Shown piece after piece: positions 37,067 to 44,988 of a stretch of DNA of 64,000 nucleotides. The stretch is from Bosea sp. 124 (GTDB lineage Bacteria; Pseudomonadota; Alphaproteobacteria; Rhizobiales; Beijerinckiaceae). The position numbers and the translations under genes are program-made. The notes under the pieces were generated by a model. That model did not search any database, had not been told where the DNA came from, and saw only the letters and a list, made by a program, of their open reading frames with translations. The first letter of the stretch is position 1. The number at the start of each line of letters is the position of its first letter. The stretch covers positions 1,435,001-1,499,000 of the forward strand of contig NZ_PZZM01000001.1 in NCBI RefSeq assembly GCF_003046175.1. Reading direction: 5' to 3'.

Positions 37067-37468
37067 ATGCACGCCATCGCCCGCATCGCGCTTTTCGTTG
37101 CCCTCGCCGCCCCGGCCCTCGCCACCCCGCTGCCCGCCTTCGCACAGGACATCGCCGCGGGCGAGCGCTCCTGGAACAAGTGCCGCGCCTGCCACCAGAT
37201 CGGCGAGACGGCGAAGAACCTCGTCGGCCCCCAGTTGAACGGGCTGATCGGGCGCCATTCCGGAGCGGTGGAGGGCTACAGCTATTCCGCGGCCAACAAG
37301 AACTCGGGCATCACCTGGGATGAGGCCGTCTTCGCCGAGTACATCAAGGATCCCAAGGCGAAGATTCCAGGCACCAAGATGATCTTTCCGGGAATCAAGA
37401 ACGAGCAGGAAATCAAGGACCTGACCGCCTTCCTCAAGCAGTACGACAAGGACGGCAAGAAGCTGTAA
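37067..37468 (+). CDS. Class I c-type cytochrome (cytochrome c2/c550-like)
   Basis: This 133-residue periplasmic electron carrier has a signal peptide (residues 1-27, cleavage at AFA-Q), heme attachment CRACH (about residues 38-42) close to the mature N-terminus, and a distal Met ligand in GTKMIFPG. The C-terminal helix ends LTAFLKQYD. The ATG at 37067 has AAGGA at 6 nt, better placed than the ATG 21 nt upstream. The layout is that of mitochondrial-type cytochrome c2, which shuttles electrons from complex III. It appears monocistronic. Confidence 0.92.
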   Translation: MHAIARIALFVALAAPALATPLPAFAQDIAAGERSWNKCRACHQIGETAKNLVGPQLNGLIGRHSGAVEGYSYSAANKNSGITWDEAVFAEYIKDPKAKIPGTKMIFPGIKNEQEIKDLTAFLKQYDKDGKKL

Positions 37469-37569
37469 CCGGCGCCGCACCTCACCCGCTGCCCACAGCC
37501 TATCCGAGGCATAGATACAGCCTATTGGACCGCGCGCGGCCTTCCTTCCTATCGTCGCCCTGGCATAGC

Positions 37570-37595
37570 TCTCCCGCCTCGGCCGAGGCGGGAGA
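37570..37595. promoter_or_regulatory. 26-bp perfect palindrome between cytochrome c and dipeptide-importer genes
   Basis: The half-site TCTCCCGCCTCGG is followed directly by its exact reverse complement, with no spacer. It lies 102 bp after the cytochrome stop and 162 bp before the importer's binding-protein ATG. There is no T-run, so it is either a 3'-end hairpin or an operator. The rest of the 289-bp gap shows nothing firm. Confidence 0.6.
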
Positions 37596-37757
37596 CGACC
37601 AGAGGCCGAATGGCCCGGATTTTGCCGGACAGAATGGCGCGCTTCGCAGGACAGCAATGGCTGTGCGGCGGCGCCGGGCTGTGATCTATTCGAGCCGGAC
37701 GGTGCCTGAGGGGGCCCGCCGATGATGCGACTGTTCCAGGTTAACGGGAGAACCACG

Positions 37758-39341
37758 ATGACTTCAGCGATCCGCCGACAGCTTGCCCTCAAGGCGACCT
37801 TGGCCCTGACGACGGCGCTCGCCTTGGCACCGCTGACCGCGCTGGCGCAGACGCCGAAGTCCGGCGGCACGGTGCATGTCGTCGTCCAGCCCGAGCCACC
37901 GATGCTGATGCAGGGCCTCAACCAGAACGGCCCGACCAACATGGTCGCGGGCAACATCTACGAGTCGCTGCTGCGCTATGACGAGAAGCTGACGCCGATC
38001 CCCTCGCTCGCCAAGAGCTGGGAGATCTCGGCGGATTCCAAAGTCTATACGTTCAAGCTCCAGGAAGGCGTGACCTGGCATGACGGCAAGCCGTTCAGCG
38101 CCGACGACGTGGTGTTCTCGCTCGACAAGTTCCTGCGCGAGGTTCACCCGCGCTGGCGCCCGGTCGCCAACGGCCAGATCGAGAAGATCGAGAAGGTCGA
38201 CGACCTGACCGTGAAGATCACGCTGAAGCAGCCCTTCGGTCCGCTGCTGCTGGCGATGGAAGCCGCCGGCGCGCCGATGATCCCGAAGCACATCTATGAC
38301 GGCACCGACTACCGCGCCAATCCGGCCAACAACACCCCGATCGGCACCGGCCCGTTCAAGCTCAAGGAGTGGAAGAAGGGTTCCTACATCCACCTCGTGA
38401 AGAACGAGAGCTACTGGCAGAAGGGCAAGCCCCATCTCGACGAGGTCTACTGGCAGATCATTCCCGACGCCGCTGCCCGCGCCGTCGCCTACGAAACCGG
38501 CAAGATCGACGTGCTGACCGGCGGCTCGGTCGATGTCTACGACGTCGCCCGGCTCTCGAAGCTGCCCAACACCTGCGTCACCACCAAGGGCTGGGAGATG
38601 TTCGCTCCGCATGCCTGGCTGACGCCGAACATCGCCCGCGGCGGGCCGCTCGCCAACAAGCAGTTCCGCCAGGGCATGATGTATGCGATCGACCGCGAAT
38701 TCGGGAAGGACGTGGTCTGGGGCGGCCTCGGCAAGCTGCCGACCGGGCCGATCTCGTCCAAGACGAAGTTTTACTCCGCCGACGTGCCGAAATACGGCTA
38801 CGACGTCGCCAAGGCGAAAGAACTGGTCAAGGCCTCGGGCTACAAGGGCGAGCCGATCAAGCTTCTGGCGCTGCCTTATGGCGAAGTCTGGAGCCGCTGG
38901 GCCGAGGCCATCAAGCAGAACCTGACCGATGCCGGCATCAACGTCTCGATCGAGACCACCGATGTGCCGGGCTGGACGCAGAAGGCCAGCAACGGCGACT
39001 TCGACATGACCTTCAACTATCTCTACCAGCTCGGCGACCCGGCGACGGGCGTGGCGCGCAACTACGTCTCGACCAACATCATCAAGGGCAACCCGTTCGG
39101 CAACCAGGGCGCCTATATCAACCCCGAGGTCGACAAGCTCTTCGCCGATGCCGCGATCGCGCCGACCAACGAGGCCCGGCAGGAGCTCTACACCAAGGTG
39201 CAGAAGATCATGGCGGAAGAGGTGCCGGTGCTCTGGCAGCTCGAGATGGATTTCCCGACGATCTATCGCTGCAACGTCAAGAACCTCGTCACGACCGCGA
39301 TCGGCGTGAATGACGGGTTCAGGGATGCGTGGAAGGACTGA
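37758..39341 (+). CDS. DppA/family 5 peptide-type ABC transporter substrate-binding protein
   Basis: This 527-residue periplasmic protein of the SBP_bac_5 (dipeptide, oligopeptide, nickel) family has a signal peptide of about 30 residues (cleavage at LALA/TALAQ). The mature start is KSGGTVHVVVQPEP. Typical inner segments are SWEISADSKVYTFKLQEGV, WHDGKPFSADDVVFSLDK and TPIGTGPFKLKEW. The ATG at 37758 has GGGAG at 7 nt. It is the first gene of a complete importer (binding protein, two permeases, fused ATPases) followed by an M20 peptidase gene, which suggests peptide or acylated amino-acid uptake. Confidence 0.92.
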   Translation: MTSAIRRQLALKATLALTTALALAPLTALAQTPKSGGTVHVVVQPEPPMLMQGLNQNGPTNMVAGNIYESLLRYDEKLTPIPSLAKSWEISADSKVYTFKLQEGVTWHDGKPFSADDVVFSLDKFLREVHPRWRPVANGQIEKIEKVDDLTVKITLKQPFGPLLLAMEAAGAPMIPKHIYDGTDYRANPANNTPIGTGPFKLKEWKKGSYIHLVKNESYWQKGKPHLDEVYWQIIPDAAARAVAYETGKIDVLTGGSVDVYDVARLSKLPNTCVTTKGWEMFAPHAWLTPNIARGGPLANKQFRQGMMYAIDREFGKDVVWGGLGKLPTGPISSKTKFYSADVPKYGYDVAKAKELVKASGYKGEPIKLLALPYGEVWSRWAEAIKQNLTDAGINVSIETTDVPGWTQKASNGDFDMTFNYLYQLGDPATGVARNYVSTNIIKGNPFGNQGAYINPEVDKLFADAAIAPTNEARQELYTKVQKIMAEEVPVLWQLEMDFPTIYRCNVKNLVTTAIGVNDGFRDAWKD

Positions 39342-39354
39342 TCAGCGAGAACAC

Positions 39355-39440
39355 GTCATGCTCGGGCGAAGCGAAGCGCAGACCCGAGCATCTCTCCCAG
39401 GAGATTCCCGGCTCTCCGCTTCGCTCTAACCGGGAATGAC
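39355..39440. repeat. Palindromic intergenic repeat, family B, copy 4
   Basis: An 86-bp element between the dppA-like and dppB-like genes begins GTCATGCTCGGGCGAAGCGA and ends CCGGGAATGAC. The inner pairs are GCTCGGG/CCCGAGC and GATTCCCGG/CCGGGAAT. It ends 12 nt before the permease ATG and may tune the ratio of binding protein to permease. Confidence 0.65.
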
Positions 39441-39452
39441 GGGCTGCACCGA

Positions 39453-40430
39453 ATGAACCTCCTGCATTTCCTCTCCGGCCGGCTGGTGAAGGGCATTCTC
39501 GTGCTCTTCGCCATCGCCGTGCTGAACTTCTTCCTGATCCGTGCTGCGCCGGGCGATCCGGCGCAGGTGCTCGCCGGCGAGGCCGGGGCGGCGGATGCGC
39601 AGCTGCTTGAACAGCTGCGGGCGCGTTTCGGGCTCGACCAGCCGCTCACGACGCAGCTCTGGATCTACATCAAGGGCTACATGACCTTCGATCTCGGTTT
39701 CAGCTACCGGCAACAGCAGCCGGTGCTGACGCTGGTGCTCGACCGGCTGCCGGCGACTCTGCTGCTGACCGGGGCCGCCTTCGTCATCTCGCTCGGGCTC
39801 GGCGTGATCATGGGCGCGCTCGCGGCGCGCCGCGCCGGGCGCTGGTCCGACAGCCTGATCACCACGCTGTCACTGGTCTTCTACGCGACGCCGCTGTTCT
39901 GGATCGCGCTGATGAGCCAGATCGTGTTCTCGCTGAAATTCGGGCTCGTTCCGAATGTCGGCTACGAGACCATCGGGGCGAACTACACCGGGCTGGCCCG
40001 GGCGCTCGACATCGGCCACCACCTGATCCTGCCGGCGATGACGCTGGGCCTGTTCTTCACAGCCCTGTACGCCCGGATGATGCGCGCCTCGATGCTCGAG
40101 GTCGCAGGCGCCGATTTCGTCAAGACGGCGCGTGCCAAGGGTCTGTCTCCGGGAATCGTCTCGCGGCGGCATGTGGCGCGGAACGCGATCCTGCCCGTGG
40201 TGACGTTGGCCGGTTTGCAAGCCGGCCAGCTCGTCGGCGGCGCGGTACTGACCGAGACGGTCTTCGCCTGGCCCGGCATCGGCCGGCTGATGTTCGATGC
40301 GTTGGTGCAGCGCGATTATTCGGTGCTGCTCGGCGTGTTCTTCATGTCCTCGGCCATGGTCGTCGGCTTCAACATCATCACCGATCTGGTCTATCGGATC
40401 GCCGATCCGCGCATCGAGGCGACGTCGTGA
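39453..40430 (+). CDS. DppB-like ABC transporter permease
   Basis: This 325-residue permease has an N-terminal helix (LVKGILVLFAIAVLNFFLIRAAPGDP, the RAAPGDP motif being typical of DppB/OppB) and five further helices. The EAA-type loop FVKTARAKGLSPGIVSRRHVARN precedes the last two helices. The ATG at 39453 begins directly after a palindromic repeat and has only a weak ribosome site. It pairs with the DppC-like permease encoded 10 nt downstream. Confidence 0.92.
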   Translation: MNLLHFLSGRLVKGILVLFAIAVLNFFLIRAAPGDPAQVLAGEAGAADAQLLEQLRARFGLDQPLTTQLWIYIKGYMTFDLGFSYRQQQPVLTLVLDRLPATLLLTGAAFVISLGLGVIMGALAARRAGRWSDSLITTLSLVFYATPLFWIALMSQIVFSLKFGLVPNVGYETIGANYTGLARALDIGHHLILPAMTLGLFFTALYARMMRASMLEVAGADFVKTARAKGLSPGIVSRRHVARNAILPVVTLAGLQAGQLVGGAVLTETVFAWPGIGRLMFDALVQRDYSVLLGVFFMSSAMVVGFNIITDLVYRIADPRIEATS

Positions 40431-40440
40431 GTTTCCCGGC

Positions 40441-41277
40441 ATGAACTTCCTCAAGCGCTTCTGCCGCAATCGCGGCGCCGTGCTCGGCCTCGTCATCCTG
40501 CTGGCGGTCGTGGCCTTCGCGCTGCTGGCGCCGACGCTCTATCCGCAATCGCCGTGGCGGCCGGTGGCGCGGCCCTTCCTGGCGCCCTTCACCATGGAGC
40601 GCTTCCCGCTCGGCACCGATACGCTTGGCCGCAATCTGGCGGCCGGCCTCGTCCATGGCGCGCGGGTCTCGCTGATGATCGGGGTGGTCTCCACGCTGGT
40701 AGCGCTCTTGATCGGTGTGCCGCTCGGTGCCGCGGCCGGCTATGCGGGCGGCTTCGTCGATGACGCGCTGATGCGCTTCACCGAATTCTTCCAGACGATT
40801 CCTTCCTTCGCGCTGGCGATCGTGATGGTCGCGATCCTGCAGCCGGCGCTGGGCTCGATCGTGCTCGCCATCGGCGTGGTGTCGTGGCCGCCCGTGGCGC
40901 GGCTGGTGCGCGGCGAGGTGCTCTCGCTGAAGACGCGCGAATATGTCCAGGCAGCGATCACCATCGGGCAATCGACGCCGCGCATCATCTTCAGCCAGGT
41001 GCTGCCCAACACGATCGCGCCGATCATCGTGATGGGCTCGCTGATGATCGGCTCGGCGATCCTGCTCGAATCCTCGCTGTCCTTCCTCGGGCTTGGCGAC
41101 CCGAACCTGATGAGCTGGGGCTATATGGTGGGCGCCGGGCGTACGCGCCTGCTCGACGCCTGGTGGATCAGCTTCTTCCCGGGGCTGGCGATCTTCCTGA
41201 CCGTGCTTGCCCTCAACCTCGCGGGCGAAGGCCTGAACGACGCGCTCAATCCGCGCCTGGCGAGGGGCCGCGAATGA
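40441..41277 (+). CDS. DppC-like ABC transporter permease
   Basis: This 278-residue permease has a short N-terminal helix (AVLGLVILLAVVAFALLAP), the periplasmic motif PLGTDTLGRNL that is characteristic of DppC/OppC, and the loop YVQAAITIGQSTPRIIFSQVLPN of the EAA type. The ATG at 40441 lies 10 nt after the dppB-like stop. Its own stop overlaps the ATPase ATG (ATGA). It is the second channel subunit. Confidence 0.92.
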   Translation: MNFLKRFCRNRGAVLGLVILLAVVAFALLAPTLYPQSPWRPVARPFLAPFTMERFPLGTDTLGRNLAAGLVHGARVSLMIGVVSTLVALLIGVPLGAAAGYAGGFVDDALMRFTEFFQTIPSFALAIVMVAILQPALGSIVLAIGVVSWPPVARLVRGEVLSLKTREYVQAAITIGQSTPRIIFSQVLPNTIAPIIVMGSLMIGSAILLESSLSFLGLGDPNLMSWGYMVGAGRTRLLDAWWISFFPGLAIFLTVLALNLAGEGLNDALNPRLARGRE

Positions 41278-42926
41278 GCCAAATCTCGCCTCAAGTCGCG
41301 CCTCCGGCCTCGCCCGTCCTCTCGATCGAGACGCTGACGCTCGCCCTGCCCGCGCTCGCGGACCGGGCCCATGCAGTGGAAAACATCACGCTCGCCATCG
41401 CGCCCGGCGAAACACTCTGCGTCGTCGGCGAATCCGGCTCGGGCAAGTCGATGATCGCCCATGCCGTGATGGGCCTGCTGCCGAAGGCGGTGAAGCCGGT
41501 CGGAGGGGCGATCCGGCTCGCCGGGCGCGACCTGCTCGGGCTCTACGAGGCGGCGATGCAGGATGTGCGCGGCCGCGAGGTCGGCATGATCTTCCAGGAG
41601 CCGATGACCTCGCTCAACCCGGTCATGCGGGTGGCAGACCAGATCGTCGAGACCTTCGAGGCGCATGGGCTGTTCGGCCGCTCGGAACGCTACAGGCGGG
41701 CCGTCGATCTGCTGGCCGAGGTCGGATTGCCCGATCCACCGCGCCTGGCACGCGCCTATCCGCATGAACTCTCCGGCGGCCAGCGCCAGCGCGTGATGAT
41801 CGCGATGGCGCTCGCGCTCGAACCGAAGCTGCTGATCGCCGACGAGCCGACGACAGCGCTCGACGTGACGACGCAGGCGCAGATCCTCAAGCTCATCGAC
41901 AATCTCCGCCACAAGCACGGCACCGCCGTGCTGTTCATCACCCATGACATGGGCGTCGTCGCCGAGATCGCGGACCGTATCGCCGTGCTCGAAAAGGGCG
42001 TCCTGGTCGAGGAAGGCACGGCCGACCAAGTGCTGGGCGCACCCCGCCACGCCTATACGCAGAAGCTGCTCGCCGCCGTACCCTCGCTGATCCCGCCGAA
42101 GCGGCCGCCGCTGCCGGCGACAGCGCCTGTTCTCAGCGTCGAGAAGCTCGGCAAGGTCTATCGCAAGCGCGCCTTCTTCGGTGCGACGCGCGAGGTCAGG
42201 GCGGCGGACGAGATCTCGTTCTCGCTGGTCAGGGGGGAGACGCTCGGCCTCGTCGGCGAATCCGGCTCCGGCAAGTCGACGGTCGGGCGCTGCTGCCTGC
42301 GGCTGATCGAGCCCGATACCGGGCGGATCACGCTGAGCAGCGAGAGTGCCGGCGACCTCGTCCTCAGCGACCTGAAGCCGTCGGCGCTGCGCGAGCAGCG
42401 CAAGCGTATCCAGATGGTGTTCCAGGACCCGTTCGCTTCGCTCAATCCGCGCCAGACGGTTGGCCGGATCATCTCGGACGGGCCGGTGGCGCATGGCACC
42501 TCGCGCAAGGACGCACTGGCGAAGGCGCGCGAACTGCTCGAACTGGTCGGCCTGTCAGCCAATGCGATCGACCGTTACCCGCACGAGTTTTCGGGCGGGC
42601 AGCGCCAGCGCATCGGCATCGCGCGGGCGCTTGCGCTCGAACCCGACGTGCTGGTCGCGGACGAGGCGGTCTCGGCGCTCGACGTCTCGGTACAGGCGCA
42701 GATCCTGACGCTGATCAAGGAGATCCAGCAAAGGCTCGGCCTCGCCATCCTGTTCGTGACGCATGATTTGCGCGTCGCGGCCCAGATCTGCGACCGCATC
42801 GCGGTGATGCAGCGCGGCCGGATCGTCGAGACGGGACCGACGGCGGCGCTCTTCGCCAACCCGCAGCACGCCTATACGCAAGCCTTGCTGGCGGCTGTCC
42901 CGGGCGGCGGCCGGTTCGGGCATTGA
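41274..42926 (+). CDS. Tandem ABC ATPase (DppD-DppF fusion) of the dipeptide-type importer
   Basis: This 550-residue cytosolic protein carries two full ATPase domains. The first (about 15-270) has GESGSGKS, LSGGQRQR and LLIADEPTTALD; the second (about 290-545) has GESGSGKST, FSGGQRQR and VLVADEAVSALD. In the second Walker B the usual DEP is DEA, a change common in this family. It replaces separate DppD and DppF. The start overlaps the permease stop by 4 nt. A family-A palindromic repeat follows. Confidence 0.93.
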   Translation: MSQISPQVAPPASPVLSIETLTLALPALADRAHAVENITLAIAPGETLCVVGESGSGKSMIAHAVMGLLPKAVKPVGGAIRLAGRDLLGLYEAAMQDVRGREVGMIFQEPMTSLNPVMRVADQIVETFEAHGLFGRSERYRRAVDLLAEVGLPDPPRLARAYPHELSGGQRQRVMIAMALALEPKLLIADEPTTALDVTTQAQILKLIDNLRHKHGTAVLFITHDMGVVAEIADRIAVLEKGVLVEEGTADQVLGAPRHAYTQKLLAAVPSLIPPKRPPLPATAPVLSVEKLGKVYRKRAFFGATREVRAADEISFSLVRGETLGLVGESGSGKSTVGRCCLRLIEPDTGRITLSSESAGDLVLSDLKPSALREQRKRIQMVFQDPFASLNPRQTVGRIISDGPVAHGTSRKDALAKARELLELVGLSANAIDRYPHEFSGGQRQRIGIARALALEPDVLVADEAVSALDVSVQAQILTLIKEIQQRLGLAILFVTHDLRVAAQICDRIAVMQRGRIVETGPTAALFANPQHAYTQALLAAVPGGGRFGH

Positions 42927-42947
42927 TGGCGGTTTTCCCAGCCGTTC

Positions 42948-43033
42948 GTCATGGTCGGGCTTGTCCCGGCCATCCACGTCTTCCTTCATCCGCGTCGCAA
43001 GGCGTGGATGCTCGGCACAAGGCCGAGCATGAC
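42948..43033. repeat. Palindromic intergenic repeat, family A, copy 2
   Basis: This 86-bp copy lies between the importer ATPase and M20 peptidase genes. The right-hand hairpin is GCTCGGC/GCCGAGC with loop ACAAG, a compensatory change relative to GCTCGCC/GGCGAGC in copies 1 and 3. The left hairpin GGTCGGG/CCCGGCC keeps pairing through a G-T. Part of it is open in frame with the peptidase gene and can falsely extend that protein. Confidence 0.8.
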
Positions 43034-43058
43034 GGCATCGCATCCGGAGACTGAGTCC

Positions 43059-44348
43059 ATGCCCCTCGACCCCGCCCTTCGCGACAAGATCCTCGCCTCC
43101 GTCGAGGCCGGGTTCGCCGAGCAGACCGCCTTCACGCAGGAGCTGATCCGCTTCCCGTCGCTGCGGGGCGAGGAGCATGCCTGCCAGGACTTCGTCTTCC
43201 GGGCGCTGAAGGACCGCGGCTTCACCATGGACCGCTTCAAGATGGACGAGGCCGCGATCAAGGCCCATCCTGGCGGCGCGCCCTTCTCCGAGTTCCATTC
43301 CGACGCGCCGATCGTGGTCGGCATCCATCATCCGCGCGCGGAGACCGGCCGCTCTCTGATCCTGCAGGCGCATGTCGACGTGGTTCCGACGGGCCCGGCC
43401 GATCAGTGGACGCATGCGCCCTTCGACCCCGTCATCAAGGGCGACTGGCTGTATGGCCGCGGCAGCGCCGACATGAAAGCGGGCGCCGCCGCCAATGTGT
43501 ATTGCCTCGACGCCCTCAAGCGCATCGGCCTGCAGCCGGCCGCGACGCTCTATCTGGAATCGGTGGTCGAAGAGGAGTCGACCGGCAATGGCGCGCTGAT
43601 GACCCATTTGCGCGGCTACCGCGCCGGGGCCGCGCTGATCCCGGAGCCCGAATACGAGATGCTGGCGCGGGCCAATGCCGGCGTGATCTGGTTCCGGTTC
43701 GAGGTGCGCGGCGTGCCGGTGCATGTCCGCGAGATGGGTGCCGGCGCGAACGCGATCGACGCCGCCTATCGGGTGATCGCGGCGTTGCGCAAGCTCGAAG
43801 AGGAGTTCAACGCCGAGAAGGCCGGCCGCGAGCATTTCGAGGACCAGGCCCATCCCATCAACCTCAATATCGGCAAGATCGAGGGGGGCGACTGGGCCTC
43901 CTCCGTGCCGTGCTGGTGCAAGGTCGATTGTCGCGTGGGGCTTTATCCGGGCGTGCCCGCGCAGGAGATCGCGCGCCGAATCGAGGATTGCATCCGGGCG
44001 GCGTCGCGCAGCGATGCCTTCCTCGCCAACAACCCGCCCAAGGTCACCTTCAACGGCTTCTGGGCCGAGGGCTACGTGCTGCAGCCGGGCAGCGAAGCGG
44101 AAGCCGTGCTCGGCCGCGCGCATCAGGCGGCGCTCGGCAACCCGCTCAAATCCTTCATGACTGCGGCCTATCTCGATGCCCGCGTGCATGCGCTCTACGA
44201 CAAGATCCCGGCGCTCTGCTACGGCCCGATGGGTGAGAACATCCATGCATTCGACGAGCGCGTCAGCCTGGCCTCGGTGAAGAAGATCACCGGGGCGATG
44301 GCGCTGTTCGTCGCCGAGTGGTGCGGCGTGGAAAGCCTGTCCGGCTGA
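43059..44348 (+). CDS. M20-family peptidase/deacylase (ArgE/DapE-like)
   Basis: This 429-residue di-zinc hydrolase has metal ligands in LQAHVDVVPTG (His, bridging-site Asp), YGRGSADMKAG (Asp) and VVEEES (Glu-Glu, catalytic base and ligand), with a C-terminal His in GENIHAFDE. A dimerisation lid domain lies between. The ATG at 43059 has GGAGA at 8 nt and begins family-like sequence (PLDPALRDKIL). Probably co-transcribed with the dipeptide-type importer, it would cleave an imported dipeptide or N-acyl amino acid. Confidence 0.9.
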   Translation: MPLDPALRDKILASVEAGFAEQTAFTQELIRFPSLRGEEHACQDFVFRALKDRGFTMDRFKMDEAAIKAHPGGAPFSEFHSDAPIVVGIHHPRAETGRSLILQAHVDVVPTGPADQWTHAPFDPVIKGDWLYGRGSADMKAGAAANVYCLDALKRIGLQPAATLYLESVVEEESTGNGALMTHLRGYRAGAALIPEPEYEMLARANAGVIWFRFEVRGVPVHVREMGAGANAIDAAYRVIAALRKLEEEFNAEKAGREHFEDQAHPINLNIGKIEGGDWASSVPCWCKVDCRVGLYPGVPAQEIARRIEDCIRAASRSDAFLANNPPKVTFNGFWAEGYVLQPGSEAEAVLGRAHQAALGNPLKSFMTAAYLDARVHALYDKIPALCYGPMGENIHAFDERVSLASVKKITGAMALFVAEWCGVESLSG

Positions 44349-44528
44349 AGGCGGCGCGGCGGCCGTCCACCGCGCTCGCCATTTCATCGGCAGCAGCCCT
44401 TAATTGCGACACCGTGTTGTGTGGAATGCTCTTTCCATATCGTCGTATCGGCGCAATATTTGAATCGCTGGAAGGTCGAGCGAATCGGCCTAGGCGGCAG
44501 CCGCTGGAGGCAAGGGCACCACCCATTG

Positions 44529-44972
44529 ATGAAGAAGACGAAGCGCGCCCCCGGCGAGATTCGGGCACAGATCGCGGCTATGCCGATCCGGCGCCTGGCG
44601 GACGGCTTGACGGAAATCCTGCTCGTGACGTCGCGCACGACACAGCGCTGGATCGTGCCCAAAGGCTGGCCGATCAAGGGATTGACGGCGCCAGAGGCAG
44701 CGGCGCGCGAAGCCTTCGAGGAAGCTGGCGTCGTCGGCCGGATCGTATCCGAGCCGGCCGGCCGCTACACCTACTGGAAGCGGATGTCGGACCATTTCAC
44801 CCTGTGCGAGGTGACGCTCTATCTGCTGGAGGTCGAACGCCAGCTCTCGACCTGGGCGGAGCAGGGCCAGCGCCGCAGCCAATGGTTCAAGCTCGAGGAT
44901 GCGGCAGACCTCGTCGACGAGCCCGAACTCGCGACCGCGATCCGCAGCTTACCGGTCGCCCTCGCCGTCTGA
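44529..44972 (+). CDS. Nudix hydrolase, diadenosine/diphosphoinositol phosphohydrolase-like
   Basis: This 147-residue Nudix protein has RWIVPKGWPIKG before the Nudix helix, which is read as G-x5-L-x7-REAFEEAGV. The REx2EE core that binds metal is intact, but the conserved Glu at box position 7 is Leu, as I recall being common in this bacterial subgroup. Substrates of related enzymes are dinucleoside polyphosphates and diphosphoinositol phosphates. The ATG at 44529 has only a distant AAGGG; the frame is open further upstream without family similarity. It converges on the Na/Pi transporter gene. Confidence 0.85.
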   Translation: MKKTKRAPGEIRAQIAAMPIRRLADGLTEILLVTSRTTQRWIVPKGWPIKGLTAPEAAAREAFEEAGVVGRIVSEPAGRYTYWKRMSDHFTLCEVTLYLLEVERQLSTWAEQGQRRSQWFKLEDAADLVDEPELATAIRSLPVALAV

Positions 44973-44988
44973 GGGCACAGCGCTTGGC

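Noticed and set aside
42951..43058. 36-residue N-terminal extension of the M20 peptidase
   Set aside because: It translates palindromic repeat A copy 2. The ATG at 43059 has a good ribosome site and begins family-like sequence. The same hazard applies to the E1-beta gene at 21247.
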